From contig JAQOTA010000033.1 of assembly GCA_029532415.1 (NCBI GenBank), forward strand, positions 248,001 to 312,000: DNA of 64,000 bases, read 5' to 3'. Both the position numbers and the translations under genes were made by a program. The notes beneath the pieces are model-generated. The model was not told the origin of the DNA. It saw only the letters and a program-made list of their open reading frames with translations, and did not search any database. This DNA is from Marasmius tenuissimus. Its lineage: Eukaryota; Basidiomycota; Agaricomycetes; Agaricales; Marasmiaceae. Position 1 is the first letter of the stretch, and each line of letters starts with the position of its first letter. Below are positions 34,389-44,831 of the stretch, in pieces.

Positions 34389-36766
34389 GAATAAGGATAA
34401 ATTTTTGGGACTCGAGCAGGGACCTTATGTACACTTATGATCAACCACCTTGATTAAATTTCTTGTTTGTTCTTGTGAGAGACTGAGAGCAGAATGCTCT
34501 CGGCCTTACCAGTGAAGACTTCACCGCATTTGGGGGTTCACTCCCGCTGTGATAGGCTGTCAAAATTTATGGACCCAATATGGAGCACACCATTCACCAA
34601 GCCATAGCCCATTCCAGACTCCAGGGATGCCTTTTTACCACCGATTTTTGTCTTTCTTACCCATGTGCTTTGAGCATATTGATCTCAGCATGAGACACGC
34701 TGGAATTGGCCACCTGAGGCATACCCAAGGCATACCCAAGAGTAGTTGAGTCATCTCATCTACAAACCTAGTACGTTTTGTTGACTAACTCTCCAGATAC
34801 CATAGTTAGCCATTGTCATTTAAGCTCTGGGGAAGGAGTCAGTCTATGAGCATGTAATGGCATATGAAACACTGTGGGCATACCTTAGGTTGCCGGCTAA
34901 CCTAAACCGGGGTGAAAAGTTACTCTCAACCTATTTTCAGGTGCTGTAGGTTGATGCTGAAATTGGACGGTCCTGAGTAACCTATGCCAAGGATCCAAAG
35001 CCAGGTTGGCCATTAGGTTGACTTTCTCGCACTCTTTTTGACAGTCTAAAAATGGCTTCAAGTAATGCTCTGTTACATTTATAAGTCAATTATACCCAAC
35101 ACATAAGAGATTTACTGGTATCCGAGAGCTTGAGGAATGTAAATTACATGTGCCAGTGTTTGTTTGGAACCTCTAAGTTCTACAGCATCTGCCGGAGCCT
35201 CTGCTCAGTTCTTAGCTAGCTGACAAGCCACTTGACTCAGGACTACCGTAACTGCCAGCTCACAACTCTCAGTGTGCGTTTGAGCTTTCCCCAAGCTTCC
35301 TCCCCTCCTGTCCCCTCCTGTCCATACATTCTGCTGTTGTAATGGCCTCAGGACACCTCAACTACAAGATTGACTGAAATGTCTGCATCAACTGTCAAGA
35401 GTATTCCTAACAATCCTTGAATACCCTATCCAATGAACTGTCTGCTGTTTTCTCTTGGTCTTGTCCTCTGATCTGCATGCTCTCGCCCTCTCAGCTGTGG
35501 TCACTAACCTTTATCTCTGTTTAGATATCACTGGAAGACATGGAGGGTGGGAGGTGGAGGACAATCAAGCAGTCTGGTGATTTATTTTTTCGGGCACACG
35601 GCAGGTATGTTAAACTTTTTTCCTCTTCTTTTTCTCTTGATTGACTAACGATACATCATTCAGAGCCTCAAGTTCCCTATGCAGATCTTACCAGCATCCC
35701 TAACTACATATTGGTCATGCTTCATCATCCTCCAACCCGCGCCTGGTCTTTCTGTAATGTTGAGCATGTTATATTACATACCACTCACTTGTACATATGC
35801 TATACCTACTTGTAATAAATATTTGCTACCAATGAAAAATCTACCGTGCTATGAATCAGGAAGAACCAGACAAAATGCCCCGCTAGCACAGGCATATGAT
35901 TAGGAGAGAGATCAACCTAGTGGTGATCTATGAACAACCTACTGGGTCCCTGCGGTATCAAAAATGTTGGAGGTGATTTGGCGGGAAATAGGTCGCGAAT
36001 CATCCTAAACGGTAAAGGTTGCAGTGCAACCTACCGATCACCCGTTGTCTGGTTGAATACTGACCTCAGGTAGGTCAAATCAGCTGGTTGAATAGTGACC
36101 TACCCGACGCCCACAGTGAAAATGATCAGTCAAGATCTTCGTGGCGCAAGATATGTGACCTTCCTTGAACATTCACCGTTCCTCCCTTCCTGACTGCATT
36201 GTCTCCCAAGATTTAACCGGATCTGGGTTGTTCCCACCCGTTTCTTCCCCATTTCAGACATTCCGTCCTCAAGACAGGGAAGTAAAAGCTTAACGTACAG
36301 CCCAGCAGGCAGATCGCGTCAGCCACCATTAACAGTCATTGTAACACCAAAATTACCATCATGACGAATGTCACCCTAGCCACGTCAATTCTGAGTCATT
36401 TGCCTTTCTCTGGTACAATGGATTTGGACGAGCGAGTGTGTTCATGCCATGAACATCAATGTTAAGAGCGCTAGTAGAGACAGCCAAGGTGCTGTTATGG
36501 CCTAGTTTTCAACGCCATATGCTCATCACTTGCCCCGCACGTACTTGCAAGCGGTTCAGAATGCGTGGTGAACCTCACCCGTTCACTCCTTCAGACTCGT
36601 TGTGGAGAAAAGGCAACCATATGAACCTGGGCATCTACTAAGCCTTCACACTGTTTTTCATCAAAGATACTTTCGTCAACCAAGATATTTGTAGCTCATA
36701 GGGGTCACCCTATGATAAACTATTTCGGCGTTTCCTATCAGGCTGAATGTCGGCCACCTTGAATGT
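34389..36766. other. Gene-poor, repeat-like DNA
   Basis: Between about 34880 and 36120 the sequence is rich in drifted words such as AGGTTG, CAACCTA and GACCTACC, similar in style to 12.7 and 14.2 kb. This probably marks an old interspersed repeat. A 74-codon frame at 35679-35903 and others have no supporting evidence. Confidence 0.35.
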
Positions 36767-38275
36767 TCAACGAAATGGTATGAAAACTAGATCCTCGCTC
36801 ACCCTCGTTTCCAAGATGCGAGTCAGTCGGTGGGCGCCCGGCCATGTCCGTGGTCTCAAGCTTCCTGTGACATGGCCCGAATAACGACAATAGTTTCTTT
36901 GACGGTCGTGAACACTTGAGAATAGAAGGTTCCACGGATTTGGAATGGTCATGCTCTTGTTTTTCGATAGATTGCTTGAGCTTGGACGCGCTTCATGATT
37001 AGTAGTACTCGTTGGGAGAGAAATATTTGGTAGTGTGAGGTGACCGATGGAGTTTGAGGGTACGCCCGACGAAGCCCAATAGAAAATCAGTGCGTTGAGT
37101 GTAACCTGTGTAAAAAATACACAAGAGAGCAAGTCGGGCAATTGGAATGCTGCTGAGAGATATATTCTAGGAATGGATTATACGCACGTCCAAAACGCAG
37201 CTAGTCACGCACACAAAGTCAAGTTGATGTCCTTCCATTCCGAGGACCAAGGCAAGATTGATCTGCAAAGGGGGCCGAGACAATGATCAGATTGGTATCC
37301 AGTAAGATGATAGGTTCGAGTGCTCACCGTGCTGACGAGTAGTCCCAACACCGTACCACTTCATGGATGGATTAGGGAGGGGGTATCAGTCCTCGTGGTC
37401 GCAACAAATTAAGAGACTCACACTAGAGTCATTTTTGCTATCATTTGGAGTGCCGGAGTCCTTACCTTTGACCGAGATAACGGCCAATAGAACATGAAGG
37501 TAAAAAATATGACCTGAAGAATGTCGTATACCGACAAGGGTATCAATCTGGGCACTCGTGTGTCAGTAAAAGGGTTTTACATGCGGAAGGGAAAGCAGTG
37601 CTCATCTCACCCATATTCCTTGAATGTGAAGACACACGACCTCTGACTGAAAGTCGACCCCGACTTGGAAAATCCAGCGGGTGCCGCAACTCCTGCATAA
37701 CCGAGCTGAAAGAGAACACAGATTCTAAAGATCGGAGTCTTCAAACGCGATGTTTGAAAACCGTGTGACCAGACAATGTAGACCTTGAACGAGAGTTTTG
37801 GCCGCGAACTACAGCCTCGAGTATCCGATTGATGTACGAACCTTTTCCGTTAAAAATGTAGCAAATAAGGCCTGGAACTCCATGGTCAGTAAAACAAGGC
37901 ATATCAAGAATCCCTACTCGTACCCTGAAGATACCGACAAATACATCATCAAGACCGAGGAGCAAAGTCCAGGGTTTTGATCAGTTCCCGCAGCAGTCAA
38001 AAGGAGTCCGGCTGGTGTAAGCAAGTTAGGAACATCACGACGCATGACACTTCTGCTTCATGGAAAACACACCAACGAAGACAAAACGCCACCTAGAGAT
38101 AAATAGTTCAGTCCAGACATCATTCTATTCGTACAATGAGACTTGCCCGTGGCACAAAATCAAGATCATGCAGAGCTTCCCCCAAGTTAGCCGCTTCCAA
38201 GTGGACAGTTTGGTTGGTATACGGCGTAATATCAGGAATGATAAGATTGAACTTTCCGTTCAAAAGAGTCGACAT
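36767..38275 (-). pseudogene. Decayed multi-pass membrane protein gene (DUF6534-like)
   Basis: Starting at 38275 on the minus strand the sequence reads MSTLLNGKFNLIIPDITPYT, an N-terminus of the kind seen in DUF6534-type fungal membrane proteins. It then loses frame. Remnants follow in shifting frames: GGVLSSLV, FKVYIVWSHGFQ, FQLGYAGVAAPAGFSKSG, SCVFTFKEYG, HVLLAVISVKGKD and VTLNALIFYWASS. Several match a second relic at 47795-48110. Stops and frameshifts occur in each block. Assignment to DUF6534 is tentative. Confidence 0.45.
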
Positions 38276-38801
38276 TTAAGAAATTTAGTGAGGATCGGGA
38301 CTCGTAGACATAAGGAAGAAGCTCACCATCCGATAAGGCAAACAAAAGACGTTACCATTTGGTAAAAATGATGATTGTCGCCCTGAGGCTGGGTGGGTCC
38401 CTCTTTGAGTGTCGGGCCCATCGCTGGGAGACAACGAGAGCATAGTACCCGGGGACCCAAGCCTTTATATGCTCTCCTACAAGTAACCCTCATGACTCCA
38501 GTGTGTCGAGGCCAAATTAAATGGAGGTAATCGCGCCTGAAGTAAAATTTTCGCTTAAGTTTACCTATACACATCCACCCTGACAGTCCTCCGTTGTTAT
38601 TCCGCGCCAATTAAGCCCCATACGTCCAGCACCCGTTTGGATGTAGTCGAGATTTGGTGGTATGGGACGGGACACAGCCATATAAACGTTTGTGAAGGTG
38701 AACTGTCCTTGAATTTCGCAGTTCCATAAGTGCCCTGCCGCGGCCTGGCAGTGCCCGTGAAGACGCTGTGGCCATAACGGACGAATTTCTTACCGATTGT
38801 A
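38276..38801. other. No gene recognised
   Basis: Gap between the decayed gene and the stop codon of the next DUF6533-type gene. Only short frames are present. Confidence 0.4.
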
Positions 38802-40624
38802 TCAAAAACGATGCATTGAGAACGCGAGGATCACCCGTGCAACGGTTTGTTCACTTAAAATTTCCGATGCAACGAGAGCTGGGCTCAGGTTGGAGGTGGA
38901 TCGTTGGCAAAGATATGTATTGGAATATTGCGCAGAACATGAATAAGGCACTTTCAACTGGTAGATGAGCTGAGTTATCACTCTCTCGCAACGAAGCAAC
39001 GATGGCCCGTGCAAAAAGAGTCGCCAATCAAACAGATCTTCGAAACACTCGCCGGTACTAGTCATTGGTCGTCGTAACGGAGTCTCAAGGTGGAGATTAT
39101 TCAAGCGGAATTGCTCTCCGCTTGCAACGAGGATTTCTTGCTTCGATGATTGTTTTCGAATGTGGAGAATGGCTTGGCTCGCGATAGTTGAATGAAGCAC
39201 CCTTTCGATACTTTGGGACAGTGAGTGGTGATTTAGTCGTGAGGCGTGAGAGATCAGCTTGCGTACGAGGTGAAGAGATAAACGAATTTCTGTGGCAGCA
39301 GCACGTTAGCAACCAGAGCAACAGAGAGAGAGGAGCCATGTCTTGAGAACGTACAGGATTTGCGACTATGACCATGATGTTGGCCATTGAACATACTATA
39401 AGTACCAATTAGCGGGAGACGGGGAAGATCGATGCCAAGGAGGAGTTTAGAACGTACAGAACATGACGGCGAAGAACTTAATACCTGTTCAAATGGGTGA
39501 GTCGCGACATATACAGTGTGCGGGGATACTAACCGTCCCGATAAATGACCTTGATTACACCGGCTCTACCTCCCCTACGATCTGTTTGGGTGTGTGTGAG
39601 GAAATAGAGATGGTAGGGGCAAGTAAACATACAGGCTTTGGCAACAGGTATCATCATTAGGACGAAGGTAACTGCAACAAAGTTATTCTGTATTGTCGGT
39701 GAGACGCTCAGGCTGCCATACCCACCTGTATCGTAAACGACTACCATTATCCAAGCTTTGTAAAGAATATTGTTTCCTCCAGTAAGATAGCAACCCTGGC
39801 GGTTTGGGATAGCCACCGGTGGCTTCTCGTCTACGCCTGTCAGTCGAGCGAAGAAGATATGGTGGAAGAGGATACAGCTCACAGACGATTCCATCGACAA
39901 ATTGCTCGAAGTAGAAGCAGCCCAGGGTGAAAAACGCGATGTAGAGCGCTCCCAAGGCAGCTGCAATGTAGATACGGCGTCCCCACACAGCCCAGACGCG
40001 TAGACTCATCAAAACTAATCGAGAAAAGAAGTCAGAGACCGATGGCAGGCGGGAGAGGGGCTACCTACTCTCGGAGACAAGGAGTCCGACCACGCCCATC
40101 CCTATACAACACTCTGTGAGCTCGTAGATGTGGAATGATCGAACAAATAACAGGTGGCGTACACAAAATGACCTGCGTGATGGATGTACAAGGGCCGGGA
40201 TCTTGCATGGATTGAACTAAGTATTAAGGTTTGGGTCAGCTTTCGCTCGAAATTTCGAGAAAGCGAAACAAGGGGTCAACCCACAGTATATCCATAGTGC
40301 TACGCTATCTACGAACGGAAGGTACCTTTGGAATAGATAAAGAGCTTTTACCGACGTCCAAGGCGCGAACCAGATGAAGCGGGACTCCGAATCAAGATTC
40401 AGGAGGGTATCGTAGACGGCAACAACTGCTGCTGAGACTTCAAGAAGAGAATTAGACGGTAGTCTAAGGGGAGCGATGACCCAGGAACATGCCTTCGAAA
40501 GACTGGCACCAAGCATAAGTACAAGGATAATAACATTTGACGCACGGGAACCTACTGCCACCAAACGATGTTGAAATACCGTGCGGACTACAATTGATGC
40601 AACTGTTTGGAGGTCTGCTACCAT
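38802..40624 (-). CDS. DUF6533-type seven-helix membrane protein, copy 2
   Basis: Thirteen exons give 382 aa: 40624-40556, 40502-40493, 40437-40285, 40216-40163, 40101-40069, 40014-39883, 39836-39726, 39671-39633, 39581-39534, 39484-39458, 39395-39355, 39289-39267 and 39210-38802. The 10-bp microexon (TCTTTCGAAG) supplies SFE and its downstream intron has a GC donor (GCATGT). Core motifs are VSAAVVAVYDTLLNLDSESR, LFQRYLPFVDSV, MSLRVWAVWGRR, MVVVYDT, FVLMMIPVAKA, KVIYRDG and VLHSTIASQAILHIRKQSS. The C-terminal tail is about 75 residues longer than in copy 1 and ends in sequence with no counterpart there, so the tail may have been extended by loss of an earlier stop. Frames are open throughout. 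It lies in tandem with the family-2 gene upstream of it. Confidence 0.83.
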
Positions 40625-41027
40625 GGCTTCGGAAATGAGCGAGAAAGAGGAATCAGGAGCTCAGGCTTTTCTCTAGCTTTCCTTTAATCATTGTCACCCC
40701 ATCACAATCAGATCGAAGGCGCTGCTCAGTGTTTGTCTCTGGAGCTTGCGTCAGAGTCTACCCCTAAGGGAGAAGGTTATTTGCCGATGATATGACGCAC
40801 GAGTAGTGTCGTCGCGCACCGGAATCATCTCCACACTTGAATAACAGGAAGATCAGCTGAGATCAATCTGTCACAAAGGTCCGAGGAACATCTTTCGGAA
40901 CAAGGGTGTCCTATCATTCGAACGATGAAAAGATACGGGAGGCGTCAAAAATTACCGGAGTCAGAAAGCAATTTTTCTAGATCAGTAAGTAAAAAAAGTC
41001 CTTGAATAACCCAACTAGAAACCCAAC
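40625..41027. other. Intergenic between tandem minus-strand genes
   Basis: Upstream region of the DUF6533-type gene and downstream region of the family-2 gene. No repeat or RNA gene seen. Confidence 0.5.
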
Positions 41028-43093
41028 TCAAACGCGACTTGTACTAGGTCCCTCTCCCTGATCTTGTTCCTGACCATATCCAACTTCTAGCAGCGGCACT
41101 GGTGGCGCCGACGACATCCCAGCCTCGCGTACCAAATCCCCATACGCTGGAGGCAGCCTCCCCGACGGTGCCCTGTTCAACATACTCGATCTAATGGGGC
41201 CCGCATCCACATGTCTTTCCATCCACAACATGTCCGTTGCTGTAGTTGTTGTATACGCTTCCGAAGTGGGACGATCTGAGTTTGTCATTCCATCATCGTC
41301 CGAATATGGGGATGTCGTCGTCTCAGCGAGCTGTCTCGGGTCTTTCTCCCGCAGCGGAAGGATGAGAGGCTGTGGTTGAGGGGTGGGCGAAGGTGGGTGA
41401 GATGGTAGTGTAGCTTGAGCGTTCAATCCAGTTCGTGAATCAGAGTAAGGAGATCCGACTTCGCCTGGGGCTGTTGGATAGATGGCTACGAAGAAAATCG
41501 GCCAGTTGATCCAAAAGAAACGGGTAGAAATGGACATACGTTGCGATCGCGAGAGCTGAGCTGCATATCTTCTCCTTCTGCAATAAAGCAGCGCGATGAT
41601 TACAATCGTAATCAACGCCAGACACCCGATGGCAATTCCTGCTATAGCGCCGCTCCCCAAATGATTGGAACTGGCGCTATCCCCAGACTCGGTTTCCGTT
41701 CCCGAATGGTCGGACGTGCCAGCGTCTGCTCCAGATTCTGTAGAAGAGGGAGCGGCTGAGCTGAAGCTCGCGAGACCAGTTCCGACGAAATGAGCCACTG
41801 CCGATGAGGAAGACGCAGAACTACTGGATGTGTCAGCCGAGTTTGATGACGAAGATGTGGAAACATTTTCTCGAATTTCAGTTGTAGTCGAATCTTGTTT
41901 ACTAGGAGTGGAAGTGCTCGTCGTAGGGGTACTTGTAGTGGTAGGTACGGTTTTTGGTGTGGAGGAGGTCGAGGTCGAGGTCGAGGTTGTCGTAGGGGGT
42001 TTTGGCGAGGAGCATTTTCCTAGCACTGTGTCAGGATTGGCATTTTGATCTTTGGTGAGGGTTTGAGAGGTGTAGACACTATTGTACGAAAAAGGGATAA
42101 GAGTTAACCGAGTATTCGAGCGCCAAGGTGAGAGAACGACTTACTAGAACCTAAGTACGGCAGGAACGGGAACCGCCCAACTCCATCAGCCCTTGAAACA
42201 TAGAATGAAACTGCGGGATACGTCACCATGTGCCATCTCCCCAAAACAGGTTATACAGCCCGTCATAGATCTTGATGTTATTGTTGCATACAGCGTTTTG
42301 AATGTCTCCCGGCAACCTGAACGGGAGTAAACGCCCACCCACAACATCGCGCAATGAAAAATAGCAAAGCGTACGTCTTGTTGACTTGGGGTGAGCAAAA
42401 CTGGTTGTTGGGCCGGCCGGCATTCAGGTACATCTGGTAGGCGCCTTTACCTACATAGCCAAGCTTAACATCAGAATCAATCAGATCATTGCAGGGTTTG
42501 ATCAACAACTCACCAGCATCGATCCCTATTCCCGATGATCCTACTCCCCGTTGACACCTTGGGATGATTGGGTTTGATGGTAAGCTTATCCGTTTCCGAG
42601 TAGCAATGGTAGCACGCACGTGAGACACAACATGCTGAGGGCGAAGGAGACACTATTACAGCAGCACGATGCTGAACAGTAGGGCTCGTTGGTGAATGGA
42701 TAAGGGACAGGGGATATGTTACGCACCGACTTGCTCGTCGCAGAAATCTGGCGGGGTATTGGGGTTCAGCTTGCCGACTCGGTCTGTTCATGCGTAGAGT
42801 AAATCAGGATTGTGTCGAAACCAATGGGGTTCGTAGGAGAAGTGACGGACAATTACTGTTGCATATCTGTCGGAGACGCTCGTAGGTTCTACCTAGAGTA
42901 CAAACCATGGCTGTCAAGACGATACACGAAGAAAAAGAGACTGAAACGTACAGGGTGTCTCTCCGGCTCCCCCAACATACCAATCCAGCCCCGAATCAGC
43001 ACATTTAGCGGTACCTTCTCCCTGAGCGGCGGAAAACGAGAGAAGAGAAGAGAATGAGAGAAGAAATAAAACGAGTGACAAGCCTGCGGGCAT
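41028..43093 (-). CDS. Membrane protein family 2: Cys-rich ectodomain, Ser/Thr stalk, one TM, RHVDAGP tail
   Basis: Ten exons give 501 aa: 43093-42952, 42892-42851, 42783-42727, 42671-42620, 42557-42514, 42450-42375, 42316-42227, 42150-42145, 42078-41540 and 41485-41028. Exon 8 is 6 bp (GTTCTA). A signal peptide (MPAGLSLVLFLLSFSSLL) precedes an ectodomain with paired Cys: LDWYVGGAGETPC, TYERLRQICNSN, NTPPDFCDEQV, ASCCCNSVSFALSMLC, NNQFCSPQVNKT, VCNNNIKIYDGLYNLFW. A Ser/Thr-rich stalk (about 193-310) looks heavily O-glycosylated. One TM helix (about 314-335) is followed by CRRRR, then a Pro-rich cytoplasmic tail with ERHVDAGP and GRLPPAYGDL. Intron 9 is 54 bp and has no stop in frame, so it could be read through, but the paralogue at 20.6 kb has an intron at the same place. 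I know this architecture only as hypothetical mushroom proteins. A surface sensor is a guess from topology. The gene looks intact. Confidence 0.82.
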
Positions 43094-43239
43094 TGATTTG
43101 GGTAAGGAAGACTCGAACGGCGGTAGTGGTGGTTATAGCATAAGATGGCAACAGGTCATGACATGTCCAGGTTCAAGCTAAGCTACGGATTGATATCAGT
43201 TGATCCTGCTAATAGCGATCAAATTTCCGAACCTCAGCT

Positions 43240-43647
43240 AGTGTTGCCGCGAGGCAGAGGCGCCTTGACGCCTTGCCTCGCCTTGCCTCGGGCACATACT
43301 ATATTAGGTAGAATCAGACAATTCCGAAACGGGAAGGGTATCGGTCAGAATTCTGAATTACATAACGGACAACCTCCAGAGACATGGTGATATTTGTCGA
43401 GTTCCACCTTTCATGTGTCTTCTCGAGTGGTTGTAAGACGGTAGCATTGCTCATGGCTATGGAGAGTCGCAGTAAGCATAGAGAATAAGAGCCTATCTTC
43501 TTGAATTCATTGTCAGTGAGAACGGTATGGCTTACCAAAAAAGGTGCAAGGCAAATGATGGGCTCGAGGCAAGTCGAGGCAAGTCAGATCAAGGCGTCTA
43601 AATTGGGTGCCTCGGCCTTGCCCTGGACTTGCCTTGCGGCAACACTA
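43240..43647. mobile_element. 408-bp non-autonomous hAT-type element (MITE)
   Basis: Terminal inverted repeats TAGTGTTGCCGCGAGGCA (43240-43257) and TAGTGTTGCCGCAAGGCA (reverse complement of 43630-43647) match at 17 of 18 bases. An exact 8-bp target-site duplication ACCTCAGC flanks the element (43232-43239 and 43648-43655). Subterminal motifs GCCTTGCCTCG and CGAGGCAAGTCGAGGCAAG repeat inside both ends. An 8-bp duplication and TAGTG-type ends fit the hAT superfamily. No transposase is encoded, so mobility would depend on a partner elsewhere. The clean duplication and near-identical ends suggest a recent insertion. It lies upstream of the family-2 gene. Confidence 0.9.
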
Positions 43648-43655
43648 ACCTCAGC

Positions 43656-44831
43656 TTTATCTCCCGCCTTTTTTTTTTGATCAATAGGGTAACGAACGGC
43701 AGCCGAGTGAGCCGTATTGAGTACCAAGCTTGGGGTACACATGGTCGGCAGACCCTGAGAGTATGAGAACGATTGGCCCAATTTAGAAGTCAGGACGGGC
43801 GGGCGCCTTGGGGCGCCTGATGGAGCAATGATGGAGTGGACTCTCGATTTTTGGAAGTTGTGGTTGTGACCACAATCTGGAGGACAAGGTCATAGCAAAT
43901 CAGAAGCTGTCAAAAGGTGGTGGTAGTGAACCGAAGCAAAAGCCGAATCTCGGTGGCTGACGCTGGAAGCTGTAGCCTAGCAATATCGAATTATTTGAAA
44001 AGAAGATTCCGGACTCCGGCCGGCAAAGCAGTCGCCTTGAAACACTACCTCAGCCCGAGACCTTACAGCGCTCATTATTTTGTTTCTCAATGGCCTACTC
44101 TTTCGTCATCTACGAGCCAGGGAGAATGAAACACTACAAGCAAACATACTTGACAGACACTCTTGGATGAGCCGCCCGGCGGTGCTTTGATGACATCTTA
44201 CTAGGCATAGGTGAATAACGTACTTACCTGCGTGTGCCGTGCGTGGTAGCCGTCGAAATACAAGGAGAAATCGCTCAGAAGATAATCATTATAGCGCGTG
44301 AAGCGCGTGGAGAGTGGCTACATAAGGTAAAGGAGGGGTGGTCTAACCTGGGCTTGAGAAAAAATTCACCCTCGTACGCTTTTCGAGAAATTGACACCCT
44401 TGATTGCAGATTCCCGGTGCCAATTGGGTGGGATTCGGAAAAGAGTAGGCCGAGCGCTCAGAATGTATCCACGCCGCGTTCAAATTGCGCAAATTGATCC
44501 TCTTTCACCATGTAGTATCCTTATGCTACACCTTACTATGCTTTGTATCCGTCATCGGCGGCGGCTTGCTATACGAGCATGGAAGGTACGAAAGCCCGCT
44601 AAGATGCCTCTACCAGATGAATGACAACTGTCAATTTATCCGAGATAGCAATTTTCTCAAATCGGTTTCTGTTTGACTTCGGGGCTCGTGGATCATTTAT
44701 CCAGCTCGATGGCTACGGAGTTGTTCCCGTAGTTCTCGTACACGGCTACTAGATTCATGTTGGACCAATTCGGACGTCGGACATGCTATCTGAATCTGTA
44801 GTCGTACATGCATATGAACCTCAATGACAAA
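43656..44831. other. No gene recognised
   Basis: Gap between the MITE and the third DUF6533-type gene. Short frames at 43917-44129 and 44234-44676 have no domain or splice support. Confidence 0.4.

Noticed and set aside
41486..41539. Possible coding use of the 54-bp intron 9 of the family-2 gene
   Set aside because: It has no stop and is a multiple of 3, but GTATGT...TTCGTAG borders and an intron at the same place in the paralogue favour removal. Retention remains possible.
43251..43590. GCCTTG/CAAGGC tandem-like words read as a satellite or CRISPR-like array
   Set aside because: They are subterminal repeats within a MITE with defined inverted ends and target duplication. Spacers are absent and the genome is eukaryotic.
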